Source: Tetrastigma voinierianum
Taxonomy: Eukaryota; Streptophyta; Magnoliopsida; Vitales; Vitaceae
Assembly: GCA_016808115.1 (NCBI GenBank)
Contig: JAEQBH010001838.1
Span: 761,343-825,342 of the forward strand
Reading direction: 5' to 3'
DNA: 64,000 bases
Below are positions 45,894 to 58,297 of the stretch, in pieces. Position numbers and translations under genes: made by a program. Position 1 is the first letter of the stretch. Every line of letters starts with the position of its first letter. Below the pieces are notes generated by a model. It saw only the letters and a list, made by a program, of their open reading frames with translations. It did no database searches and was not told where the DNA came from.

Positions 45894-46074
45894 ATGTAAA
45901 GTCATAAAATTGTGGGATTTCAAATAAAACATTCTTGTTGATGGAGAAATAGTAGGAAATGAATACATAAGTGGTAGTTCCAAAAGAAAAAGTTATATTG
46001 AATATTGTATCTCGTAGATAAACAAAGAAAAAAGTTAGATTATTATATGCTTAGAAAAGCAAGTATTAGGTAGG

Positions 46075-47130
46075 CGTTTGTTTGACATCGCAGTGTCGAT
46101 TTTATTAAAGTACATTTATTTAAAATTTTCATGACTTATTAATGAAATTTTAAAAGTTACGAATAGAAAAGTGAAAATATTTGGCTTTTTCTATTCGAGG
46201 AAAAAGTCGTTACATCGCAAAAATAAGAAAAGCTGATGTTGTCTAATAATAAAAGAAGAAATTTGCTTGATATCTGCCTCACCCAGGGATGTGAGAGGAT
46301 TTGGGACGGCGGTCTGTCAGGCCGAGGCTGTTATTTTTCAATTCTCAAACTTGTCTCATTTAAAAAATTAAACAGGGTCGGGGAGGAGATGAGAAAATTC
46401 CCAAACTCGCCCCGTTTATATTTTATTTTTGTTTTTATTTTTAAATTTTAATTTTTTTATATTTGCTTTTTTATTTTTATTATATTAAAATTAATATTTT
46501 TCATAAAAATAAAAATATTATGAATTTTTATAAATTGTTATTAAAAAACATCATAATTATTATTATTATTTATATTAAGTATAAAAATAAAATAATAAAA
46601 AAATATTTTTTAAAATATAATCGGGATGGAATTTGTGTGTATTTTGGATATATGGTTCATATTGCTTCATTCGAATTAAGTTTAACCGTCGAAAAAATCT
46701 GTCATGGAGTCGCGACAGCTTATTAGAAAATCGAAAAAATTTCCGTTTGTCACCGAGAACCGTGACTTTTGGGTCACTAGATTTTGCGAGGCAGCGAATT
46801 TACTTGGCCTTGATCGTTTAGTTATCCGAGATCTACAGAGAATTTTACAAACTTTTCGCGGCACATGGCGATTTATTATTTTTATTAACGTTTTAATTTT
46901 GAAAATTTACAATTTTTTTCGAGTTTTCACAGTATGACTCGCAGGCGTATCGGTTGAGAAAATAAACTGAAATCATTAAAAAGCCGATTAAAATTAAATT
47001 AAGCGTATATGAAAATGCATTAAGTTATCATCCTCTTCATTATCCCAATGTTAAAAAGCAAACGACATCTTAATCTTAAATCTTTATTTGGCATTAAGGC
47101 ACGAAAAAGTTCACGTCGGCGTTAAGTGAA
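46075..47130. repeat. Second copy of the 39.3-40.1 kb repeat
   Basis: Homologous to 39300-40110, with an extra 300-bp stretch around 46630-46960 not seen in the first copy. Open frames here (46704-46937 and neighbours) are not supported as genes. Confidence 0.6.
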
Positions 47131-47779
47131 AAAAGCAAGCCTTGACCTTAGAGTTTCAACAAAAATATCACTGTTTTAAAGTCAGACTTACCATTCAATT
47201 AGAAAAAAGTTGTTAGTTACTTTTCAGTAATCGGATCGAACTAATGATTCAATTGAAAAAGTTATTAGTTCACTTTTCAATAGTCGAATGAGTGATCAAT
47301 TCGTGATTGAAATATCATCATAAATATATAATTTATATTTATTAACATATGAAATATTATTAAAAATTAAAAATAAGTATATTATTCAAAATAATATATC
47401 CTTATAAATATATTAATATTTTAAATTTTATTAAAATAAAACGTGTATGATACTTAAATATCAAATCTATTTAAAATTAAGTATTATATATGTTTTACTT
47501 TATTTAAATAGCATATATAATTTTTTATTATTGTTATTTTACTACTTTTATAATAGTAGATGTATATTTTTAATTGATTTAAGTAACATATCTAATTATT
47601 ATTATTATAATTTAATACATTTGGCAACATTGGGTAAATAATATTATTATAATATGTCGGTAAAAGTGGAGCTCTCGTTGATTGTAAAGAATAATATTAT
47701 AGTAATAATAATTAATATTCTTTGTATGTACTATTTATTTATTTATTTATTACTTATTATTAAACTTTTTTATTTTGTT
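47131..47779. other. AT-rich, no gene recognised
   Basis: Very AT-rich DNA with many ATTATTATT runs. It ends at a sharp change to balanced composition near 47787, where the resistance-gene relic's promoter begins. Confidence 0.6.
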
Positions 47780-47786
47780 TATTGCA

Positions 47787-47979
47787 GTGTGACGTCCCAC
47801 CCCCACTTGACGGTGCTGCATATTGACATGGCCCCACTGCATGTGGCGGCGTTTTCTTATCTTGTATAAATGTCTACCAGTACGTGTTCTATGTTCTCTC
47901 TCACAATTCCTCCATTTCTCATTCTCTTACCCTGATTACTGTGTTGCGAGTTCTGCAATTCAGTTTCAGTTGTTCAGAA
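47787..47979 (+). promoter_or_regulatory. Putative promoter and 5' leader of the NLR relic
   Basis: TTGTATAAATGTC at 47861-47873 is a good TATA-box candidate about 110 bp before the ATG at 47980. The leader in between is pyrimidine-rich (CTCTCTCACAATTCCTCC). CACCCCCACTTGACGG lies further upstream. Inferred from position only. Confidence 0.45.
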
Positions 47980-50900
47980 ATGGTTGTAGAAATCCCATTC
48001 GGTGTGATAGCTGCCATTATATTGAAGTTTGGGACCCTACCTGTTCAGCAGATTGGGGCTGCGTTGAATTGTGGCAAAACAGTTAAATGAGCAAGATCTG
48101 GACATCATGATTGAGTTTACTTGTTGATGCAGAGGAGAAGCAAGTGAAACCATGCCGTACAAGCTTGGTTGAGGATGGTGAAGGATGTTGCGTACGACAT
48201 TGACGACTTGCTGGATCAATTTGAAATCCACCAGCTGCAGGGAGGAGGAGTAGTAGCAAGGAAGGTCAGTGCGTTCTTGTCATCTAACAATCAATATGTA
48301 TTTTCTTTTAAGATGAGCGGGAAGGTCAAGAAAATAAAAAAAAAAGTAGATCGGATTGTCAAACAAAACCCCGGGATGCTAAATCGTATTCAATGTAGGA
48401 GGGAGTTAGAGAGAAGTCTGAGAGAGACTCATTCATCTGTGTTCACCCCTAATATTGTAGGAAGAAAACAAGACAAAAAGGAGATGATTGAACGGTTGGT
48501 GTCAGTTGATAATGAAGAGACTTTTTCCATGGCTGCCATCGTGGGGATTGGCGGAATGGGTAAGACCACCCTGGCCCAGTTGGTGTATAATGACCCAATA
48601 GTGGTAGAATATTTTGAGCTTAAAATATGGGTTTATGTTTCTGACCTCTTTGATGTAAAGCTGATTGCTAAAAACATCTTGCAATCCGTAAGTAAGGTAA
48701 ATGCAGAAAATATGAATTTGCAAGGTTTGAAAATTAATCTTCATGAAGAGTTACGTGAGAAGAGATGCTTAGTCGTGCTGGACGACGTTTGGAATGATGA
48801 CGTACAAAAATGGGATCAACTAAAAAGTCTTTTGATGACTGTTAAAAAGGGAAGTAAAATCTTAGTGACCACTCGAAATGATAGAGTTGCGTCAGTGATG
48901 GGAATCCGCTCTCCACTTATATTGGAAGGTCTGGACGAAAATCAGTCATGGGATTTATTTGCAGAAATAGCATTCCCAAACGGACTGTTTTTGGAAATCG
49001 GAAAAGAAGTCGTAAGTAAGTGTAAAGGAGTCCACTTCTCATCAAAACATTAGCAACGATTTTGAGCTCAAAAACCAAACAAAGTGAATGGTTGTCCATA
49101 AGAGATAGTAAAAATTTGTTGTCAATAGGAGGTCAAAACCGTTGTGCTTTATCAATTTTGAAGATAAGCTACAACAATTTGCCTACCTATTTGAAGCAAT
49201 GTTTTACATATTGTGCGTTATTCCCGAAAAATTATAAATTTGACAAAAAATCGTTGGTGCAAATGTGGATAGCACAGGGTTATATTCAACCTTTGGATGA
49301 GGACTTAGGAGAATACTTTGAGGAATTATTGTCGAGATCAATGTTTGAGGTGTTTGAAAAGATGCTTATGATATTATATTAAGTTATACAGTGCATGATG
49401 TCTTTCACTGACCTTGCATACAGTCATGGGATCTGAGGTCCTTATTTTAGAAGATAATATGAGGAGATCTAGGAGCAAGTTAGGTATGTTTCAACTCTTA
49501 AATCGATGAATCTCAAATGGAAAGCTCTTAAGGTAAAACAAGTAAGGACCTTTTTGAGCTTTCCAATATCCTATAACTATAAGGATGATTTAATTCAAAG
49601 AATCGAGCCTTTAAGTTTCAAGCGTTTACGTGTTGAGCTAAATGGATGCAAAAGACAAAGGCTAGGAATATCTTTAGAGAAATTATGTCATTTAAGATAT
49701 CTCGATCTCTCTTACAATGACTTGGAAAAACTCCCTGAGAGTATTACAACGTTAAAATGTTTGCAAACATTGAGGGTCGTTGGCTGTGAGAATCTAAAAG
49801 AATTTCGAGAAGATACAAGAAAATTGATCAGTCTGAGACACTTGGAGAACCATGGGTGCCCGCGTTTGAGTCATATGCCCTGTGGAATAGGAAAGCTGAC
49901 TATGCTTCGAAGTCTACCGGTATTTGTTATTGAGATAGGAGGAAAGGTTGGTAGATTGAGTGAATTGAAGTAAACTAACAGCCTCAGAGGAGAGCTAAGC
50001 ATTGTAAATCTTGAAAATGTAAATGTGAGGGGTGGTGCTGCTGCTGCTGAGCTGGAATCCGGGGAAGCAAATCTGAGAGCAAAACAACACATTCAGTTCT
50101 TACGATTAGAATGGGGGAAGCGAGATGGAGAAGCCATGTGGGATGAGAGTCTGATCTGTCAGTGCTGGAAAGGGCTACACACCTCAAACCTAGGGGCTAT
50201 GCATAAGGTTATGCAGGTTGCAGGTTTCAAATTGAGTGGAGTGCTAGCAGTCTCCGTAACCTCGCCCGCAGTTAATCTGGACGGATGTTCAAGATGCCAG
50301 ACTCTGCCATGCTTTGTTAGCTTTGGGTTTTCTCAGAAGTATGTGGAGCTTAGTGATCTGGAAAGGTGGACTACATTGTTGTGGATCATCATTCATCAAA
50401 TGACACACTATTATTTCCTGCTCTTCGGAAACTCTCTCTCGATGGAATGCAAAAGTTGAAGGGGTTGTGGAGGATGGACTCACCAACAAACCATCGTCCT
50501 CCTCCGTTTCCTCATCTTTCACAGTTAAAACTCAGGCATTGTCCTGACTTGGCATCCTTACCACTGCCTCCGACTCCTCTTCTTTCACAATTAGAAATTG
50601 GGTGTTGTGATCGATTGGCATCCTTGGAATTGCATTCATGTCCTTGTCTTTCTAAGTTGCGAATCTATGAATGTCTAACCTCCACATCCTTATTGTGCTG
50701 CCCCATCACCTCTTCTTTCACATTTAAGTCAGAAGCTGTTGTAGATTGGCATCATTACGATTGCATTCATCTCCCTATCTTTCTGTTTTACGCATCTCGT
50801 TTTGGCATAACTTGAGATTCTTACTATTGCCTCCAACTCGTATCCTTTTTAGTTTGAAGATCGAGCATTGTCCTGAGCTCACATCCGTTCAACTCTCTTA

Positions 50901-51183
50901 GTGTTAAGACACTGGAATGAAGGGACTGAGAGAAGAGGTACGGCGACAGTTGATGTCGTTTGTCAATGCTTCAGCGGAGTTTGTCTATAGATTGATAGAT
51001 GATTGGGTATCTCTTCCATGTAACCTTCATCACTTGGTTACATCACTGCGGACGGAATGCGTTCCCTTACAACCCTCCACAGACTCAAAGACACTGATCC
51101 AAAGATGCCAAGGAAATGGTGAAGATTGGCCCAAAGATTGCTGGTATCCTAAAGAAATATTTGTTGATGGAAGACAGCCATGA
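47980..51183 (+). pseudogene. CC-NBS-LRR disease-resistance gene, pseudogene
   Basis: The relic starts at MVVEIPFGVIAAIILKFG (47980), a typical start of the R13L4/RGA-type coiled coil, and hits a stop at about 48086. The same frame reopens and runs 294 codons (48169-49053). That stretch holds an EDVID-like DIDDLLDQF (residues 10-18), the P-loop GIGGMGKTT (126-134), IWVYVSDLFD, kinase-2 LVVLDDVW (201-208; the final W marks the non-TIR class), ILVTTR (231-236) and an LEGLDENQSWDLF block. A one-base loss at about 49032 breaks the GLPL motif. The next frame (49062-49382) has CFTYCALFPKNYKFD and MWIAQGYI, and a shifted VHD stands for MHD at 49391. LRRs follow at 49506-49973, 50025-50459 and 50366-50815, and the usual GEDWPK end lies near 51118-51135. 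Such proteins sense pathogen effectors in the cytoplasm. This copy cannot make a full protein, though a truncated CC-NBS product is conceivable. Confidence 0.9.
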
Positions 51184-53126
51184 TGCATAAAAGCCATTCA
51201 GGTCTGGAATGTACCTTTCTTCTCATTCGTTTATGCCTTCTATTTTATTATTTTTATAGCCAATATCATGGAATAACATGCTCTATTCAGGTCATTTATG
51301 TAAAGCAATAGTTGATCACATTAGCATATAAAGCAAAAAATTGATTTTTTTTTTTTAAACTTCTATTCGCACCTGAGTGGAGTTTGATAATTTTGCTCTT
51401 CAATCATTTAGTAATGATGGTATAAAATTATAATTAAGATAGACCCTAATTCATTTATGATTCTTAACGCCTCTTGCATTTGTCAAAAATGCTAAGATTA
51501 GTAAGTTCAAAAAAATAAATTATTTAAGCAACTATTTGTTTGTGGTGTCCTAAACAAACATTTTACTTGGAGCCTTTTGCTTTCTTGGAGTTTTACGAAA
51601 TAATGATGTCTGATATAAATATTATCTCTCTCAGTGAAGAAGCCTATGATTAGCCTAAAGCCCAAAGGAGACCCAATCTTCAATTCTCCCAAAATTTCAC
51701 ATGGCCCAGAAGTTTATATGACTTAGATGACTCATTCGGGAAGGAATTTCGCTTTCTTTCACTTCAAGGTAATCCTCACCACTATCCAGGACTGCGTATC
51801 ATTGATTTCCTACACTTCTTGTCTTCTGTGTATGTGTTAGCCCTGAATTGACTTCCTGTATCATCAACATTGAAATGGTTCAAACACCATATTTTTTAAA
51901 GGATTTGGTGTTCTTCAATTCAAGCATATCATCTACAAATAGTTCAGGTTTGCAAAAATCCCTAATCAATATTCTATCACTACTAACCAGCTTTATTGTG
52001 CCCCTTAATAGGTTCGATAAAATGCTTAGATCATTAAGTTTTGAAAATTTGCTTCTTCAAAACAGTAGGAAACTAAAGCTGATGGGGAAATTCACGTTGG
52101 CCTCCTCTGCATGGAGGTCTTAAATATCTGCCAGAGGTGGGACTGTGACTGTCCAGGACTATATGATGTCTGTTTAGAACAATTTCTCTGTCTCAACATC
52201 TAGTACGTCACACCGTTGAGAAGAACTTCATTTGTTAGAGAACGAGGATGATGACAGTGGCACACATTCAAAGGAAACCCTCATAACTAGGCTAGATTGG
52301 TGGCTTGACATTCTGGAAGGTAACAATCCATCGGCACTCTACATTGTCTCAAAATCTCTTGACACAAAAGGAGAAGATGCCAAAAGGAATATAGAAGAGA
52401 CGTTGCCAAATGGAAAAGGACAAATTAATATTTACAGGTATTGTGCACGGCTGGTGCATAAGACTTGGTGCTCTCTTTCAATTTGAGCGTGTCTTCCCAC
52501 AATTCCAGGTTTTCAATGCCATCCTCTCTTCCTACTTTTGTTGGTTCACATGCTTATTGTTTTATAACCGTCAGTTACAAATATTGTATTATTCTGGTAA
52601 TATTCATCATGGCCAACAGGCTAGAGACAGACACTGAAAGAAATTAATTGTCCCTCTACTTTTGCTTTCTCTTTCTTTTTAAATTGTACAGTTGTGTACA
52701 CGAGCAAAACAGAACTGTTTTCCATGCTATTTGTGATTTCTTGAGGCATCATGACAACAGGGTTATGTTGCTTGAGATCAGTTCAATCTTCTAGCAAATG
52801 TTGGCCATTTATGGATTGTTGATGAACATGAAAAGGGTCAATTGCAGCTGGGAACTAAGCCCTCAGTTTTTGTTACTTGTCACAACCATCCTTTCTATTC
52901 AGGTTTATGCTTTTGGTCCCTTTATTGTGTGTTATTTCTCAAATAGTTTCTTAAAAGAAGTGTTGAACTTTGATTACAATGTTGATTTTTTTATTCCCTT
53001 TGTGTAGTCTATGACTGAGAGCCGAGTGTGCAGCATATACTGCTGGATCAATCTGAACATAAGTTATCCCGTCTTTTAAGCTTCTCAATCTTGGGAACCT
53101 TAATGGCTTGGAGTGACCGTGACAGA
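51184..53126. other. No gene recognised; possible 3' flank of the NLR relic
   Basis: Balanced composition and a few intron-like T-rich stretches suggest formerly transcribed DNA. The open stretch 52232-52486 (with DDDSGTHSKETLITRLDWWL) ends at a good AG/GT-like site and could be an old exon, but I do not recognise its family. Confidence 0.4.
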
Positions 53127-53724
53127 GTCATCTTCATTTCTATTGAAGGTAACACTACTCTTCTAATACCTGAAGCACGCGGACTCAATATATAGTTTGA
53201 TAAAGTACTTGGCAGGGGATTGGTTGCTGTTGGCCAGAAAGTGACATTATAACCATACTTAATGCATTAAGCATTGAATAGAATGGTATCATGATAAATT
53301 ATACATGAAAATGAGAATGTTACTTATTGAGAGATGTCAAAATAACTTTGGTGCTTCAATCATGTCATCCATTATATATTTTGCAATGCCTCCATTTTTA
53401 TCATTATAACCATACTTAATGTTGCGGAAGGTAACACTAGTCATCTTCATTCTCATTGAAAGGTAACCTTCTCTTCAATACCTGAAGCACGCGGACTCAA
53501 TATATAGTTTGATAAAGTACTTGGCAGGGGATTGGTTGCTGTTGGCCAGAAAGTGACATTATAACCATACTTAATGCATTAAACATTGGATGAATGGTAT
53601 GTGATAAATTATACATGAAAATGAGAATATTTTACTTATTGAGAGATGTCAAAATAACTTTGGTGCTTCAATCATGTCATCCATTATATATTTTGCAATA
53701 CCTCCATTTTTTATCATTATACTG
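53127..53724. repeat. Tandem duplication, period 312 bp
   Basis: Copies at about 53127-53410 and 53440-53724, nearly identical. TGAAGCACGCGGACTCAATA occurs at 53171 and 53483. Differences are small indels of one to three bases. Confidence 0.92.
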
Positions 53725-55629
53725 CCAGTCTTCTAAAAGTGTTCTCCTTGGTTTCTATTTTCTGATGCCGAAGTAGTTTATTGAAGATATGAAATCTTCA
53801 ATATTTTTTGAATTAATGATTCCATGTTAGGCAGACGTTCTTGGTTTTGAATTACGGTTACGGGTACAATTATGTCAACCAATTACTATTGGAAAATTTA
53901 ATAATGGTATTTTTATTCACTGTACATGTTTGTTGAATAATGGGGTTCCTTTTTAAATTTATTTCATGCTTGTTATCATTAACGACTAATCATATTCCTA
54001 ATAACTCATGAGTTGCTTCATGTGCTCTCTCCAAAGTTTAGATAATGTTGAGAACTTACTCCTATTGGATTAAAATAATGTCAAGAACTTACTCAACATC
54101 ATTTGAGAGATAAATGTGTATGGATTATGATGGTTGACGCATATGGAATGAGTGCTATAGCCTTTCTTTCATTTTGTGCCTATTGTCTATAGTTTCTTCT
54201 TTATTGAGGTCTATAATTCCTTGCTCTCATTGTGCTTTTAGTTCATTTCCTGCAATTCTGAGCTTTTTTTTTGGTTTGTTCATACATACAGTAGAATACC
54301 AACACTTGGTGAGAGCAAATATAGTATAGAATCATAAAATATTCGGCTTCCTCACTTTTCTATGTTTTCTTGAGCATGTGGGAATGTAATACACCAACAA
54401 TAACGGTAATGACTTTTCTTCATCAACTTCTATTTTATTGAAAGGAAATTTGGAGTATCTGCCCTCCCATTCTGAAAATACTAACTTATTAAATATTTTA
54501 TTCCAGAGGATGTTTGTTCCACTACTTGGCTGATTATGCTATCCTGCAACTGCTCTTGAAGTTAGAGCCATTGGTAGTAAATATGCCTTCGCATTATGTA
54601 TTGAGGTACACTATTGAAAATCATTTGAATACAATTATGGTATTAATGAAATGACATATATATGGCCTTCAGACTGATCCTAGATGGGGCAGATGCTATG
54701 AGAGCTGCAGTGAGGATCCCATAATTTTCCAGTAAATGACGTAAATCATACCTTGGTTTCAAGGCGATATTCCTGCCAATTCAAGGAAGGGTGCTCCTTA
54801 TGCTTGTGGAAAAGTAAGTTCAATCCGTTTTCAGGGTAATATAGTCATGCAGATTCTTCACATTCTGTTGAAAACATGTCATACCTATTTGCCCAAACAA
54901 TTGATATGTTATTAAAAAAAAATTAGAAGTTGCATGGAAAATAACCTCAAATTGGTTGCAACTTCTCTAAAATATTAATATCATTAATGTCAAACTGCGT
55001 GGTGAGTAAATCCTAGCTTGTAGTTTCATCCATGACAGAGCTTTGCAAAATGAAGTTATATAAATTCATTTAGCTAGTCTCTTTTTTTGTTTAATTGTTT
55101 TTTCCTGTTTTAGATACTAGTCATTATTATTAATTAACCTAGTTTTTAAAGTTGTTAAATTGTCCTATTATGGAAGTTTAGTTATAGGTGCTTTTTCTGG
55201 AACTTAGTATGGGGTTTGATGGTTCTATATCATATCTTTTCATGTATTTTGAAACATTACCATAGGAAAACATGAAAAATTACAATAGGAGACTTTTGAT
55301 GAATGGTGTTTTAAATTGTTTGTAGCTGAAACTTTTTGGCAGAGTAAAAAATGGATATTTTCATCATTCCAACACATTGGACCAAGTCATAAGAGGAATC
55401 CGCAATTTATAACTTACTAAACCATGCTAAATGTTTGATATTCTTTCTTGGCTTCCATTAAGTGGTTGAGGTTGTCCCTGATGAGAAGTTTGAATTATAT
55501 ACCATGAATATATACTTAAATTCCAATGCAAATAGTTAGATCACACATTTATTTTTTGTTTTTGTTCTTTGTTGCTGTCAATTAGGATGGTTTATAGCCT
55601 AGTAAGGCATCAACATCTGAAGAAGTTTG

Positions 55630-55662
<33 letters not shown>

Positions 55663-55689
55663 TTGCTAGACTTTCACATGTGGTAAGAA
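53725..55689. other. No gene recognised; AT-rich, with (TA)n
   Basis: No domain on either strand. A (TA)n microsatellite of about 23 bp lies at 55638-55660. Confidence 0.6.
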
Positions 55690-56165
55690 AAAGAAGAATA
55701 ATGACTTGAATATTCTCGAAGTACTTAAACAAGTCAAAGTCAACATTCTTCTTATAGATATGATTAAACAAGTCCCTACCTATACCAAATTTTTAAAGGA
55801 CTTGTGGACCATGAAAATGAGTCTAAACATAGAAAAAAAAGCATTCCTTATTGAACAAATGAGTGCTATTATAAAGAATAAGATCCCAATCAAACATAAA
55901 GATAGAGGATGTCGTATCATATTTGTTACATTGGGGAGACATATATAGAAAAAGCTCTACTTGATTTAAGAGCTAGTGTCAATATCCTCCTTTACTCGGT
56001 TTACAAGTAATTTGGGTTCAGAGAACTCAAACCTAACAATATTATAACTCAAACCTAACAATATTATCCTCTCCTTGGAAGATAGATCAATTAAGAAATC
56101 GAGAGGTATAGTGGAAGACGTATTAGTATAAGTCGACACATTTTACTACCTAGTCGACGCATTCG
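55690..56165 (+). pseudogene. Gypsy gag-protease junction fragment
   Basis: The 80-codon stretch at 55706-55948 starts NILEVLKQVKVNILLIDMIK, then VPTYTKFLKDL. It continues as KKAFLIEQMSAIIKNKIPIK and HKDRGC, the pre-protease linker of gypsy Tat/Athila-like polyproteins. In the next frame, EKALLDLRASVNILLYSVY (near 55950-56010) is the active-site strand; the expected catalytic GAS is RAS here. No LTR, RT or integrase follows, so only a sliver of the element remains, cut at about 56165 where copia text begins. Confidence 0.78.
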
Positions 56166-57066
56166 CCTTGTCAAAGGTTTTCATCAACATCCAAGCATTG
56201 ATTATCATGATACTTTTAACCACGTGGCGAGGCCTACTACTGTGAGGGTGGTTCTTAGCCTTGCGATTGTTAGGAGTTGGTCCCTACACCAGATTGGTAT
56301 TAACAACGCTTTTTTCCATGGGACACTTAATAAGCATATCTATCACAACTTCCTAGCATCATTTAACTCTAATTATCATCGCTAATACGTCCCTTTTTAT
56401 TTTTTGAAATGGTAATTCTAACTCTTCGTGATGAATCTCTTACTTATGATGCCACTCAATACCATCAGTTGGTTTGTCAGTTTACATTACCTACATTGAT
56501 ACGACATGACATTGCCTTCCTAGTCAACAAACTATCATAATTTATGCACTATCCCTCAACCACTCACTAGAGTGCTGCCAAACGACTTCTACAGTACCTT
56601 ATTGGGATACTTTCTGTTAGTCTCCTTCTTTGACGTCAATTTTTTTGTCTTTCCATGCTTTCTTCGATGCCTATCGGGTTGCTAACACAGATTATCATAC
56701 TTCGATCGGTGCGTATATTATTTTTCTTGGTCCTAATCTGATTTCTTGGAGCTCCAAAAAGCAGCGCACAATTGCTTGCTTTTCCATTGAGGTGGAATAC
56801 TGTTTAACTGTCACCGCTGCTTTTGAACTACAGTGGATCAATCATGAACTTGAATTCAGTCTTCATTTACTCCAATGATTTATTGTGATTATAATATTGG
56901 TGATACTTATTTGCATGCAGACTTGATCTTCTATCCCCGAATGAAACATTTTCCAATTGATGTTCATTTAATTCATAATCTTGTTCAAGATGGAGTCCTT
57001 CATGTAACACGAGTTTCCTCTTTTGATCGAGTTGCAGATGCTCTAACAAAGCCACTTCCAAGAATA
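56166..57066 (+). pseudogene. Copia RT and RNase H fragment
   Basis: The part at 56175-56390 reads VKGFHQHPSIDYHDTFNHVA, then TTVRVVLSLAIVRSWSLHQI and NNAFFHGTLNKHIY, the N-terminal RT block of copia. After a deletion of the RT core, 56630-56878 gives the RNase H text SIGAYIIFLGPNLISWSSKK and QRTIACFSIEVEYCLT. At 56875-57060 it gives IYCDYNIGDTYLHADLIFYP, RMKHFPIDVHLI and VADALTKPLPR. The fragment ends abruptly at a junction with inverted LRR sequence at about 57066. Stops and a large internal deletion make it inactive. Confidence 0.85.
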
Positions 57067-57530
57067 TTCATAGATCTGCAACTCAGAAAGACGAAGACAT
57101 GAATGCAATTCCAAGGATGCCAATTGATCACAATACCCGATTTTTAATTGTGAAAGAAGAGGAGTCGGAGGCAGTGGTAAGGATACCAAGTCAGGACAAT
57201 GCGTGAGTTTCAACTGTGCAAGAGTAGGAAATGAAGGAGGAGGGTTTGTTGGTAAGTCCATCCTCCACAACCCCTTCAATTTTTGCATTCGTTCGAGAGA
57301 GAGTTTCTGAAGAGATGGTTAGAAGAATGTGTCATTTGATTAATGAGACGGTTGAACGGATTTGAACTCAGGGCATTGGTATAAGGATGCCAAGTTGTAA
57401 CAGCGTCTGTTATCGAAATGTGAAAGAAGATGTGATAGGGGCAGCAATAAGGATGTGAGGCTAGGACATTCGAATTGAAGTCACTGCCACATAGTGATCC
57501 ACCCCTCAACATTTCAATGTTCCCACAACC
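57067..57530 (-). pseudogene. Inverted LRR fragment of an NLR gene
   Basis: Minus-strand 57288-57043 reads MQKLKGLWRMDLPTN, FPTLAQLKLTHCPDL and SLPLPPTPLLSQLKIGYCDQ, almost the same as the plus-strand text at 50446-50640. The matching DNA continues upstream to about 57400. Beyond that (57400-57530) comes sequence resembling plus-strand 50640-50770, so the two LRR blocks are in a different order from the main relic. No NB-ARC part is present. It is best read as a stray piece of a related gene, left after rearrangement. Confidence 0.85.
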
Positions 57531-57546
57531 ATATATATTCCCAATA

Positions 57547-57548
57547 CC

Positions 57549-57610
<62 letters not shown>
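57547..57610. repeat. (TA)n microsatellite
   Basis: About 64 bp of pure TA repeat directly beside the inverted LRR fragment. Confidence 0.97.
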
Positions 57611-57614
<4 letters not shown>

Positions 57615-57624
57615 CTTTCACATG

Positions 57625-57740
57625 TAGTCTAATTGGTTAGAGTTCTGAGGTCTCTCACCCGAGTCCCAGCAACTTCACTGTTCTTAAATCCCAGGGGAAG
57701 AGGAAAAGCTTGTACTTTCTTAAATTCTTATTTCTTTCTT
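57625..57740 (+). mobile_element. SINE-like, tRNA-derived fragment
   Basis: GTAGTCTAATTGGTTAGAGT resembles a tRNA A box, and CCCGAGTCCCAGCAA, about 30 bp on, is a poor B box. A T-rich tail follows at about 57715-57745. Low support. Confidence 0.3.
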
Positions 57741-58279
57741 TTGAATCAGTTTGATAGAAAATCAATCCCAACCATCAAATGCAACTAAACAAAAAGTTTG
57801 GTGCATAGACCAAGGGCTTATCTCCAATCTAATCAAACACAAAACACCCAAAATAGTGAACAAGAACATTAAATGTGCACAAATCTCACCCATGAATTTC
57901 CTCAATGTAAAATGAGGTGTCTCTGATGTTAACGAGGCAAATGTATGTAAGGCGTACTCAAAGTAAACGTCTCATTCACACATCTACATGTACCAAATAT
58001 AAAAGCATACACAAAAGAAATATGGAAACTCTTCTCATCAACTCCTACGAAAATGATTATGAAAAAATAATCGTCCCAAATGATGTTCCAATATTTGGCG
58101 TATTCCGCCTCCGCCGCCCACGAAGTAAGCTCTTATAACCATTCTTTTTTATATTAATTCAAAGTTGGATTTGAGAGATTCTAACTATTGTTATATTCTG
58201 AACAGCTTTATTTGAGATTAGTGTAAAGACCTTATTTTCTATATACCAAATTTCTATCACTACTACCTAAGACTATTTA
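57741..58279 (-). other. Likely leader of a minus-strand Athila-like element
   Basis: This lies just inside the minus-strand PBS, so it should be the 5' leader of that element. No gag text is readable, and the open stretch 57917-58138 on the plus strand has no domain. Inferred from position. Confidence 0.45.
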
Positions 58280-58297
58280 GTCCCCGACAACGGCACC
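58280..58297 (-). other. Athila-type primer-binding site, minus strand
   Basis: The plus-strand TCCCCGACAACGGCACCA is the complement of TGGTGCCGTTGTCGGGGA, a near-consensus tRNA-Asp PBS of Athila and Tat elements. It stands six bases from a CA end of an LTR lying to its right, as expected for a minus-strand element. Confidence 0.88.

Noticed and set aside
46704..46937. 77-codon open frame in the 46-kb repeat
   Set aside because: Overlaps other frames, has no known motif and lies in a decayed repeat.
57276..57614. Minus-strand open frame with an Ile-Tyr repeat start
   Set aside because: Its first part is the (TA)n microsatellite; only the LRR-like end is meaningful and is annotated separately.
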